In this document: positions 1-6,489 of the stretch, one piece after another
How positions within the stretch are numbered: position 1 is the stretch's first letter
How the letters are laid out: each line of letters opens with the position of its first letter
Assembly (NCBI GenBank): GCA_026983815.1
Contig: JALSTJ010000183.1
Location: forward strand, 1-12,085
Origin: Flavobacteriales bacterium
GTDB taxonomy: Bacteria > Bacteroidota > Bacteroidia > Flavobacteriales > Flavobacteriaceae
Direction: 5' to 3'
Length of the DNA: 12,085 nucleotides
Notes under the pieces: model-generated
Told to the model about the DNA's origin: nothing
The model's input: only the letters and a program-made list of their open reading frames with translations
The model's database searches: none
Translations under genes and position numbers: made by a program

Positions 1-462
1 GGATTGTATCTTTCCGATTTGGAAAAATCAATGAAAGATTTTGATAGAGAAGAGCTTATCCAACTTGTTGAAAAATTGGATGCTCGTGGAATGGTTAATA
101 TGTTACCCAATGATTTAATCGTTTTGACCGAACCCGGAAGAAAAGTAAAACACGCAACATCCGGATTGGCTGGAAATATCAAGTATCCTGTTACGCCGTT
201 TGTAATTCACGTTTTAAGAGCATTGGAAGAAGTCGGAAGTTTGTATGTAAAAGAAAGAAAAGTCAGAATTTTACCGGATCATTGGAAAAAAGCGCTTAAA
301 TTGTTGAAAATGGATATGGAAACCTTTGAAGACACCTTGACTTTGATGCGTAGAGCAGGATATATTGGAAAAGACTCCATAAATGAAAACGGAGTGCTAT
401 TGATTGAATCTGCCGAAATGTTGGAAGAAATTGAAAATGATTGGACGGAAATAGATGTTTAA
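1..462 (+). CDS. Unrecognised protein, C-terminal part (5' end outside window)
   Basis: The reading frame is open from the first base and ends in TAA at 460-462, so this is the last 153 codons of a gene that begins upstream. The TTG at 4-6 is unlikely to be the true start because the frame continues to its left. I do not recognise the family. The visible part is charged and helical, with no signal peptide or membrane segment, so a cytoplasmic protein is likely. Two stretches resemble winged-helix units: one around LDARGMVNMLPNDLIVLTEP, where a helix, a turn and a Leu-Thr-Glu wing are suggested, and one near the end around LMRRAGYIGKD. This resemblance is by eye only and a DNA-binding role is not established. 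A strong terminator follows 20-50 bases downstream, which closes this transcription unit before the next gene. Confidence 0.8.
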   Translation, partial: GLYLSDLEKSMKDFDREELIQLVEKLDARGMVNMLPNDLIVLTEPGRKVKHATSGLAGNIKYPVTPFVIHVLRALEEVGSLYVKERKVRILPDHWKKALKLLKMDMETFEDTLTLMRRAGYIGKDSINENGVLLIESAEMLEEIENDWTEIDV

Positions 463-484
463 TTTAAAATTAATTTGTTTATAC

Positions 485-516
485 AAAAAGCCCGTAAATT
501 TTTTACGGGTTTTTTT
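485..516 (+). terminator. Rho-independent terminator
   Basis: An 8-bp perfect stem pairs 491-498 (CCCGTAAA) with 502-509 (TTTACGGG) around a 3-nt loop. A T-run at 510-516 follows, and an A-run at 485-489 can extend the stem. It lies 22 bases after the stop codon of the first gene. The flanking A and T tracts make it nearly symmetrical, so it could also work on the minus strand, but no minus-strand gene ends here. Confidence 0.9.
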
Positions 517-540
517 GTATATTTATAAAAATTTTTAACA

Positions 541-855
541 ATGATTATTACAACAACGGATTTTATCCCCGGTAAAGAAGTTATCGAGATTTTGGGTGTA
601 GCGAGAGGCAGCACCGTAAGAGCCAGAAATTTTGGTTCTGATTTTATGGCAAGTCTAAAAAATTTAGTAGGCGGTGAAGTAAGCGAATATACCAAATTAC
701 AAGCACATTCACGCGAACAAGCACTCCAAAGAATGATAAACGATGCGGAACAAATGGGAGCGGATGCCATTATCAATATTCGTATGACCACATCAATGAT
801 TATGCAAGGAATGTCCGAAATTTTGGCTTACGGAACTGCTGTAAAACTTAAATAA
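541..855 (+). CDS. YbjQ/UPF0145-family protein
   Basis: This is a complete 104-residue protein, the normal length for the YbjQ (UPF0145, 'heavy-metal-binding domain') family. Family hallmarks are visible: an N-terminal beta strand leading into GVARGSTVRARNFGSDF, the helix-rich GGEVSEYTKL segment, the EQALQRMINDAEQMGADAI helix, and the strands INIRMTTS and EILAYGTAV. There is no signal peptide or membrane segment, so it should be cytoplasmic. Family members are known structurally as small alpha/beta oligomers. The metal-binding label comes from family naming and I see no Cys or His cluster to support it here. It begins 25 bases after the upstream terminator, so it probably has its own promoter in the AT-rich gap. 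The next small gene starts only 1 nt after its stop codon, which suggests one mRNA. Confidence 0.93.
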   Translation: MIITTTDFIPGKEVIEILGVARGSTVRARNFGSDFMASLKNLVGGEVSEYTKLQAHSREQALQRMINDAEQMGADAIINIRMTTSMIMQGMSEILAYGTAVKLK

Positions 856-856
856 A

Positions 857-973
857 ATGTTTTGGTTGGGAATGTTTTATCTTTTGTTGATTTTGGCTTT
901 TTTCGTTTTATTGGCTTATGTTTTATATCAACGCCTTAATGAACCCGAAGATTTTGAACATCGGGATAATTAG
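857..973 (+). CDS. 38-residue single-pass membrane protein
   Basis: This is a small ORF, ATG at 857-859 and TAG at 971-973, encoding 38 residues. Residues 2-24 are almost entirely hydrophobic (Phe, Leu, Ile, Val, Ala, Trp, Tyr) and can form one transmembrane helix. The tail after it, QRLNEPEDFEHRDN, is polar and acidic. It begins 1 nt after the stop of the YbjQ-family gene, so translational coupling is plausible. Its last 4 bases overlap the 3' end of the TonB-dependent receptor gene on the other strand. I do not recognise the family. Support comes from the tight spacing, the clean hydrophobic-then-polar layout, and the fact that it fills the space between two real genes with nothing left over. 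It could still be a chance ORF, because T-rich DNA readily encodes hydrophobic residues. Confidence 0.6.
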   Translation: MFWLGMFYLLLILAFFVLLAYVLYQRLNEPEDFEHRDN

Positions 974-3237
974 AATTTTATTCGAAATGAAAAATTAGGA
1001 ATAATTCCCACCGAATAATATTTTATTATTCTGATACTATCATTTAAAGAATTATTTCCTGTGTAGAATATACCTGTTTGTGTTCTGTTATGGGTAATAT
1101 TTTTTAATGATAGAGCTAAACTACCTTTGATTTTATGCTTGGACGATAAGTTGAATCTGTAACGTGCGGATACATCCAAACGATAAAAAATCGGTAGCTG
1201 TTCGGTATTTATTCCGTCAAATTCATAAAAATCTTCATCAATATCGTTATCAAAATCTTCTTCTATTTCCAATTCGGTATATGGAAGTCCGGACCGAATT
1301 TTCCAAGCGGCGGTAATATCAAAATTTTTGTATTGATAAGCTGCTAATAATGAAAAAGAATGTTGTATTTGATTGTCCGAAACGAACCATTTTTCTTGAT
1401 TTATACCTTCAAATTGTCGTTGTGCCAACATATAAGCATAACTTGCTTGCAACGAAAAATTTTTCCATTTTCTTTTACCGAAAACATCTATACCGTAAGC
1501 TTTTTGTTGACCTTGATGTAATTGCGGATCATCGGGATTGAGAAATCCCAATGAATAACTGGTAATCCCTCGGGTATGTTTATAATAAAAATCGATATCA
1601 AAATTAAAATGATTTTGATGATACAACAATCCGGCGGTATATTGGTAACTGCTCAACACAGGATATTTTTTTTCGTCTGCCAAACGCCAAACTTTTTGTT
1701 GAGCATAAAAATCACTTAAAACGGTCTGACGTATTTGTGTTACGGGTTGGTGTTTGTGCTCGGCTGAAATTTGTAGATGTAGTTTGTCGCTTAATAGCCT
1801 GTTAATTCTTATCCGGGGTTCGGGAACAAATTTATTTAATTCGGTATAATAATTTAACCTTATTCCGGTGGATATATCCCATTTTTTTAGTTTTAGTTGA
1901 TACATTCCGAATAAGGCGTGGGTAATTAGGCGGGAATCATCTTTGTCCAAAGTAAATGATAGTCCGTTTTTTTCTTTAAAATTATACAACAAATGTTTAT
2001 AATCGGTTTCCCAACCGATTTTCCAAAATTTGTTTTTTTTGTTTTGACTGAAAACCGATTTGAAACTGCCGTTTTTGATAAAATTTTCTTTGGTAAATTC
2101 CGAAACCTCATTAGTTGCATATCGTGTTTTGTATCGGTTGATAAAATAGTATTTTGAATATGCAAATGTGTTTTTCCAAGCAATATTTTCGGAAATTTTA
2201 TACTTCCAATTAAGAGAAATTCCGTCATTTTCCGTATCCAAAAAATCATAAATAGTGTTATGATGATTATCTTCCATTTGGTTCTCCAAATCATTATCAA
2301 TGTGTAATGTGCTAATACCTAAATAATGCTTTTTGTTAGGGGCATAGTTAAGTTTGAAGTGATAATCTTTGAAATGAAATTTTTCATCCCTTATTTTAGT
2401 ATTTTGAAAAGCTTGTTCTTCATATTTACTAAAAGTTTTTGTTTCCAACAGATCTTCGTACGAACGACGAAATGATGTTTGAATACTCATTTTGTTGTGA
2501 ATAACGGGTATATCCATAACAATATCGGCGCTTAAACCGTTTAATCCCGCATCGATTCGAAAGCGATTGGTTATTTTGTTTAGGGTTCGTATGTCGATTA
2601 TTCCCGAAGCAAAATCGTGATATTCCACATCGGTTGCTTTATAAATAAAGTTTACCTCTTGGGTTACGTAAGGATTAAAAGGTGAAATTGTCCCGAACAA
2701 ATGTCCGGAATGATAAATTTTCATTCCATCCCATAAAATTCCGTTTTCATCGGTATTTCCGCCGTGGATGATTAAATTTCCCAAGCTTTCGTCCGGGCTT
2801 ATTACTCCGGGTAAGAATTGTAAACTTGCCAAGATGTCGTTATCCGTAAGCCCTGGTAAGAGCCCCAAGTTTTTTGGTCTAAAACCGAAGCTTCCGTCGT
2901 TGTTTTTATAAATTCCTTTGGTGATATATCCGGTAATAATGACTTTATTCAACATATTTCTTTTGATATTGGACAAGAAAATATATTGTTTGTCTATTCT
3001 GTTAAATTCAATATCGGTTTGTAAACCTATCGATAATAATATATCATCCAAACTTTCTTTAAAATCAGGCATTACAACTTCTTTGTCTTTAAGCAAATCG
3101 GTTGGGTAAGAAAAACTTATATGATATTTATCCTCTAAAACTTTTAATACATTTTCAAGCTTTACAACTTGTTGGGTTTGTCCCGAGACCGGAAATATTA
3201 TCCCCAAAAGAAATAACCAAAAAATTATTTTCTTCAT
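970..3237 (-). CDS. TonB-dependent receptor with N-terminal STN signalling domain (FecA-like)
   Basis: This 755-residue outer-membrane receptor should bind and import a ligand using TonB energy, and signal its presence to the FecR-like protein encoded just upstream. Residues 1-19 are a signal peptide (MKKIIFWLFLLGIIFPVSG). Residues about 24-90 look like an STN (secretin/TonB short N-terminal) domain, the part that contacts FecR-type proteins in FecA systems. The plug spans about 105-220, with LPGLTDNDILASLQFLPGV, the IIHGGNTDENGILWDGMKIY segment and HLFGTISPFNP. The remainder alternates like a beta barrel and ends in Phe, as expected for outer-membrane insertion. It lacks the carboxypeptidase-regulatory-like domain common in Bacteroidota receptors and is shorter than SusC proteins. 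No SusD gene is adjacent, so a glycan import role is not supported. The start lies 9 bases after the anti-sigma gene. The ligand is unknown; an iron chelate is only one possibility. Confidence 0.92.
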   Translation of the reverse strand: MKKIIFWLFLLGIIFPVSGQTQQVVKLENVLKVLEDKYHISFSYPTDLLKDKEVVMPDFKESLDDILLSIGLQTDIEFNRIDKQYIFLSNIKRNMLNKVIITGYITKGIYKNNDGSFGFRPKNLGLLPGLTDNDILASLQFLPGVISPDESLGNLIIHGGNTDENGILWDGMKIYHSGHLFGTISPFNPYVTQEVNFIYKATDVEYHDFASGIIDIRTLNKITNRFRIDAGLNGLSADIVMDIPVIHNKMSIQTSFRRSYEDLLETKTFSKYEEQAFQNTKIRDEKFHFKDYHFKLNYAPNKKHYLGISTLHIDNDLENQMEDNHHNTIYDFLDTENDGISLNWKYKISENIAWKNTFAYSKYYFINRYKTRYATNEVSEFTKENFIKNGSFKSVFSQNKKNKFWKIGWETDYKHLLYNFKEKNGLSFTLDKDDSRLITHALFGMYQLKLKKWDISTGIRLNYYTELNKFVPEPRIRINRLLSDKLHLQISAEHKHQPVTQIRQTVLSDFYAQQKVWRLADEKKYPVLSSYQYTAGLLYHQNHFNFDIDFYYKHTRGITSYSLGFLNPDDPQLHQGQQKAYGIDVFGKRKWKNFSLQASYAYMLAQRQFEGINQEKWFVSDNQIQHSFSLLAAYQYKNFDITAAWKIRSGLPYTELEIEEDFDNDIDEDFYEFDGINTEQLPIFYRLDVSARYRFNLSSKHKIKGSLALSLKNITHNRTQTGIFYTGNNSLNDSIRIIKYYSVGIIPNFSFRIKF

Positions 3238-3246
3238 TTTTTAATT

Positions 3247-4173
3247 TTATTTTGAGGAATTGAATATTATTATGCTGTCTTTTTTAATTTGATAATCGAT
3301 TTCCATTGGTTTTAGAACAATTTGTAAGCTTTTTTCCAAATTGTTATGAGGGATTTTTCCGGTAAATTTTCTATTGAGATCAATATTATTTATCTTAAAT
3401 TTAACATCATATATTTTTTCAATTTCTTTAAGCACGTTTGATAAAGGTTCTTGCTCAAAAGTATCCATAAGGTTAAGCCAATCGGGCAATGTTTGATTTT
3501 CCAATTTTATTCGTTCGATTTCTTTATTGTTTAAACGGATTCCATTTCCCGAACTTAATACAAAAGTTTTTTTGTAAGTGTTTAGTTTTACTTTGATTTT
3601 TCCTTCAAAACATAATACATCAAATATATTATTAATGGATTTTACATCAAACCGTGTCCCAATGGTTTGAATATTGCCGTTAGAGGTTTTTACTACAAAA
3701 TCGCTACCTTTTTTTACTTTGAAAAAAGCTTCTCCTTCCAATTCGACAACTCTTTTGTTTGTCCATTGTTTTTTATCAAATTTGATAGATGAATTTTCAT
3801 TTAAAATGACTTCCGAGCCGTCGGGTAACAAATAGGTTTTATGTTGTGCGGAAGCCGTTTGAATGTTTACTATTTTTTCACTAAAAAATTTATTAACACT
3901 AACAAACAATAGCAAAATGGCAGCAATGGAAGCAATTGGAACTAATAATTTGATAAATTTTGTATTTTTATTGGTTTGAATTCCGGTTTTTAATTTTTTC
4001 CAAGATTTATCCAAAGGTTGTTCCAATTCAGTATAAACTTCCAAACCTTTTTTGAGTTTAAGAAAAGATAAATAGGTTTCTTTCGAGATGAGTTTTTTCA
4101 ATTCTTCATCCGAAATTTTTCCTTCCATCCATTCTCCGAAAAGTATATTGTATTTTTCTTCCATAATATTCAT
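3247..4173 (-). CDS. FecR-family anti-sigma factor
   Basis: This 308-residue inner-membrane protein should hold the co-encoded sigma factor in check and relay the signal from the receptor's STN domain. An N-terminal cytoplasmic region (about 1-72) contains an anti-sigma-like helix segment around YNILFGEWMEGKISDEEL. One transmembrane helix lies at about 73-95. The periplasmic FecR domain follows, with LLPDGSEVILNENSSIKF (115-132), VELEGEAFFKVKKG (143-156) and TIGTRFDVKS (170-179). The C-terminal part (about 237-305) matches the DUF4974 segment typical of Bacteroidota FecR proteins and has an STN-like pattern. Two starts are possible, Met1 and Met4, and neither has a clear ribosome binding site. 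The gene lies 53 bases after the sigma-factor gene and 9 bases before the receptor gene, so all three are probably one operon. Confidence 0.94.
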   Translation of the reverse strand: MNIMEEKYNILFGEWMEGKISDEELKKLISKETYLSFLKLKKGLEVYTELEQPLDKSWKKLKTGIQTNKNTKFIKLLVPIASIAAILLLFVSVNKFFSEKIVNIQTASAQHKTYLLPDGSEVILNENSSIKFDKKQWTNKRVVELEGEAFFKVKKGSDFVVKTSNGNIQTIGTRFDVKSINNIFDVLCFEGKIKVKLNTYKKTFVLSSGNGIRLNNKEIERIKLENQTLPDWLNLMDTFEQEPLSNVLKEIEKIYDVKFKINNIDLNRKFTGKIPHNNLEKSLQIVLKPMEIDYQIKKDSIIIFNSSK

Positions 4174-4226
4174 TATCTATACTTATAACGATTGAATATA
4201 AAAATTCCCACCTTAAAAATATTTTT

Positions 4227-4736
4227 TTAAAAATGTCCTATTTGTTTGCGTATGTTTGCCAAAGCATTTATCATACGTTTTTCAACAGCTTTTATACTAA
4301 TTCCCAATTCCTCTGCAATTTCTTTATATTTTTTCTTTTCAATTTTTCCCAAAATAAAAACTTCTCTTTGTTTGTCTGTTAACCCCGCAATGGCTTGCTC
4401 GATTTTTTCTAAAAATTCTTCTTCAATCATAAGGTATTCCGGTGACTCGGATGTTGAATGAGACAAATTATTGTTTTCACGATGTTTTCGAACAACCTTT
4501 TCGTGTTTTTTAATATCCAAAAAGGCATTATTTGCCAAAGTAAACAGATAACTTTTGACCTTTTCAAAACTGACTTTATGACAATTTTTCCATAATTTTA
4601 AAAAAGTTTCTTGCATAACATCTTCCGCACTTTCCAAATCGCCGAATTTTAAAAACAAAAACCTTTTTAAATCTTTGGCATAAGTAAAGTAAACCTTCTC
4701 GAAAACCTTGTCTTTACATATATCTTTTATAGACAT
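4227..4736 (-). CDS. ECF RNA polymerase sigma factor, FecI-like
   Basis: This 169-residue extracytoplasmic-function sigma factor is of normal length for the group. Sigma region 2 covers about 10-78 and includes the core-binding and -10-recognition helix around ESAEDVMQETFLKLWKNC. Region 4 covers about 108-165, with LTDKQREVFILGKIEKKKYK leading into the helix-turn-helix AEELGISIKAVEKRMINAL that reads the -35 element. Regions 1.1 and 3 are absent, as expected for this group. It heads the operon with the FecR-like anti-sigma factor and the STN receptor, so by analogy with FecIRA it should drive its own operon when the receptor is occupied. Whether it also controls genes across the divergent spacer cannot be told from the sequence. 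Confidence 0.95.
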   Translation of the reverse strand: MSIKDICKDKVFEKVYFTYAKDLKRFLFLKFGDLESAEDVMQETFLKLWKNCHKVSFEKVKSYLFTLANNAFLDIKKHEKVVRKHRENNNLSHSTSESPEYLMIEEEFLEKIEQAIAGLTDKQREVFILGKIEKKKYKEIAEELGISIKAVEKRMINALANIRKQIGHF

Positions 4737-4760
4737 TGAACCAAATCGTAATTCTTGTTA

Positions 4761-4768
4761 CAAATATA
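4761..4768 (-). promoter_or_regulatory. Candidate -7 element of the sigma/anti-sigma/receptor operon
   Basis: On the minus strand these bases read TATATTTG, which fits the TAnnTTTG -7 element described for housekeeping promoters of Bacteroidota. It lies 24 bases upstream of the sigma-factor ATG. I found no TTG at the usual 17-23 base spacing upstream; the nearest is only 11 bases away. The call therefore rests on the -7 match and position alone. Confidence 0.35.
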
Positions 4769-4948
4769 TATTATAATTTCAATATGATGAATGTCTTTTT
4801 AATATTTCTCTTTTTCTCTTTTTTTAATGATTTGATAATCAGTTATTAATTTTTTTTTTAAAAAATTGGAGGGGGGATTGATACGAGTATTTCGTTTTAT
4901 GAGTGAATGTGCACAAAAAATGAATATTAACTTTTAAATTTTATTATT

Positions 4949-5842
4949 ATGAAAACTATCAAATTATTATTGGCATTTGCCATATTAAGTTTCGGATTTA
5001 GCTCGTGTAAAAAAACAGAAACCAACACGACGGAAGACCAACAAGTTTCACCAAGTGAAACGGCAAGAATTGTTACATCCTACATTAAGGACAAGAATGC
5101 ATCACTTAATTTTTCAAGGGTATCTTCAGGCTTCGATGTAGATGATTTATTGAATTATGATTTTTGCTTTACTTTTGTTTATCCAATAACCTTGTCTTAT
5201 AACAATGGCACTACGGTTGTAGTGAACAATAGTGCAGAGTTATTACAAGTAGCACAAGGGATGACACAAAATTTGTATATAAATGGAATTTATTTTCCTT
5301 TTGATGTTCAAATGGCGGATGGAAGTATTCAAACGGTAAACAATGAAACGGAATTTTCAACGGTTATCCATAGTTGCGATACCGATAATGACGGAAGCCC
5401 CAATTATCAAGATACCGATGATGATAATGACGGAATTTCCGATGATACCGAAGACTTAAACGGAAACGGTTATTGTGGTGATGATGATACCGACGGCGAT
5501 GGCGTTCCGAACTATCAAGACACCGATGATGACGGAGATGGTATAGATACCACTGATGAAGATTTGAATCACGATGGTGATCCTACCAATGATGACTCTG
5601 ATGGTGATGGAGTGCCGAACTGCCAAGATCAAGATGATGATAATGATGGAGTCCCTACAGCCGATGAAGATCACGACCACAACGGAAATGTAGCCGACGA
5701 TGATTCGGACGGAGACGGAACCCCCGATTATTTAGATACCGATTCCGATAATGACGGAATAGATGATGGAAACGATAGTGATGCCGACGGAGACGGAACA
5801 GATGATGATCAAGAAAATGATCACAATGGCAATGATGATTAA
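4949..5842 (+). CDS. Exported lipoprotein with TSP3-type Asp-rich calcium-binding repeats
   Basis: This is a 297-residue lipoprotein. The signal peptide MKTIKLLLAFAILSFGFSSC has an SSC lipobox, making Cys20 the lipidated residue. A folded-looking domain spans about 45-142 and contains CFTFVYPITLSYNNGTTVVV (from Cys73) and NGIYFPFDVQMADGSIQTV. I recall similar segments in other Bacteroidota surface proteins but cannot name a function. Residues 144-297 are thrombospondin-type-3-like repeats, very rich in Asp with Asn and Gly, of the form DGxPNYQDxDDDxDG. Such loops are known to bind Ca2+, which should stiffen the tail outside the cell. There is no C-terminal sorting domain, so the lipid is the likely anchor, on the periplasmic or cell-surface face. 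It is transcribed away from the sigma-factor operon. A long inverted repeat and 180 bases separate it from the next gene, so it may form its own unit. Confidence 0.88.
   Translation: MKTIKLLLAFAILSFGFSSCKKTETNTTEDQQVSPSETARIVTSYIKDKNASLNFSRVSSGFDVDDLLNYDFCFTFVYPITLSYNNGTTVVVNNSAELLQVAQGMTQNLYINGIYFPFDVQMADGSIQTVNNETEFSTVIHSCDTDNDGSPNYQDTDDDNDGISDDTEDLNGNGYCGDDDTDGDGVPNYQDTDDDGDGIDTTDEDLNHDGDPTNDDSDGDGVPNCQDQDDDNDGVPTADEDHDHNGNVADDDSDGDGTPDYLDTDSDNDGIDDGNDSDADGDGTDDDQENDHNGNDD
5390..5821 (+). repeat. In-frame tandem repeat of exact 108-nt (36-residue) period
   Basis: Units begin at 5390, 5498, 5606 and 5714, each at a GA(C/T)GG codon pair (Asp-Gly) and exactly 108 nt apart. The first three units are full 36-residue blocks without insertions or deletions. 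The fourth keeps its first 26 residues (DGTPDYLDTDSDNDGIDDGN and on) and then runs into a degenerate Asp/Asn/Gly tail. Shared protein positions are the DGxPNxQD opening, DDDxDG, the acidic E/D-D pair near unit position 21, and the DGDG junction. The DNA copies differ at many third positions, so this is an old, selected repeat and not a recent duplication. Confidence 0.9.
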
Positions 5843-5866
5843 AATCTAAATTTTTCAATATCCCTT

Positions 5867-5929
5867 AAACTGCCCTTTCAAACCTATCCTATATATCATT
5901 TGTGTTGTTAATCCGTGAAAGGGCGGTTT
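5867..5929. repeat. Long inverted repeat between lipoprotein and thioredoxin-like genes
   Basis: Bases 5867-5880 (AAACTGCCCTTTCA) pair with 5916-5929 (TGAAAGGGCGGTTT) over 14 positions with one G-T wobble, around a 35-base AT-rich loop. It begins 25 bases after the lipoprotein stop codon. No T-run follows directly, and the loop is long for a standard terminator. It may still end or stabilise the lipoprotein transcript, or be a binding site. The pairing is read directly from the sequence; the role is not known. Confidence 0.7.
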
Positions 5930-6022
5930 CTTAAAACTAAAATACTATTTTTAAAAAATTAGAATTTATTACTAAATAAAATTAATTATTAGGCAAATTA
6001 TTAATTAAATACAATTTTTCAA

Positions 6023-6457
6023 ATGAAGCAAACAATTTTATTTTTCATTTTATTTTTTACTTTCCAATTTACTTCATTTGCTCAGGATTGGCATTATGAT
6101 CTTTCAGAGGCTCAACAGATAGCAAAAAAGGAAAACAAAAAAATTATAGCGGTATTTTCAGGTTCCGACTGGTGCGCACCTTGTATCCGTATGGAGAGAA
6201 AATACTGGAATTCTCCCGAGTTTCAAGCTTATGCCAAAGATCATTTTGTAATGCTACGCGTTGATTTTCCTCGAAAAAAGAAAAATCGTTTACCGGAAGA
6301 ACAAATGGAAAAAAATTATGAAATGGTAGAAAAATATAACCCCGAAAATTACTTGCCTTTTGTTGTGGTTATGGATGCAAATGCACAAGTTTTGGGAAAG
6401 ACCGGTTATCAAAAAATTTCGGTAAAAGAGATGATAGAACTTTTGGAAAGTTTCTAA
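6023..6457 (+). CDS. Exported thioredoxin-like protein (CAPC active site)
   Basis: This 144-residue protein has a signal peptide (residues 1-20, ending FTSFA before Gln21), so it should act in the periplasm. The thioredoxin fold is clear: a strand KIIAVFSGSDW, the redox pair in CAPC at Cys51 and Cys54, a helix, the strand FVMLRVDFP, and the likely cis-proline Pro112 in ENYLPFVVVMD. The final strand and helix, GKTGYQKISVKEMIELLESF, complete the fold. It belongs with the 'thioredoxin_7/thioredoxin family' proteins that use a WCxxC site for disulfide reduction or exchange. It is the first gene of the cassette with apbE, DUF4266 and DUF3570, and the gap to apbE is 32 bases. A natural inference is that it keeps the two tail cysteines of the DUF4266 peptide, or another exported partner, in the right redox state. 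Confidence 0.93.
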   Translation: MKQTILFFILFFTFQFTSFAQDWHYDLSEAQQIAKKENKKIIAVFSGSDWCAPCIRMERKYWNSPEFQAYAKDHFVMLRVDFPRKKKNRLPEEQMEKNYEMVEKYNPENYLPFVVVMDANAQVLGKTGYQKISVKEMIELLESF

Positions 6458-6489
6458 ATTACACGTAAACTTTAAAACACACCACTGAT

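Noticed and set aside
459..791. Minus-strand frame of 110 codons opposite the YbjQ-family gene
   Set aside because: It runs through the terminator and antisense to a clearly recognised gene; its product has no recognisable features.
970..3237. Polysaccharide utilisation locus (SusC/SusD)
   Set aside because: The receptor is too short for SusC, and there is no SusD gene or glycoside hydrolase in the window.
4868..4876. GGAGGGGGG as the ribosome binding site of the lipoprotein gene
   Set aside because: It lies about 72 bases upstream of the ATG, too far to act directly; the signal peptide fixes the start at 4949.
5390..5821. CRISPR-like regular spacing of repeats
   Set aside because: The 108-nt period is a multiple of three, lies wholly inside one open frame, and encodes a known Asp-rich repeat. 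There are no short identical direct repeats with unrelated spacers.
5456..5858. Two minus-strand frames opposite the Asp-rich repeat
   Set aside because: They are mirror images of GAT/GAC-rich codons, giving low-complexity Ile/Val or His/Arg strings, with no start context or family likeness.
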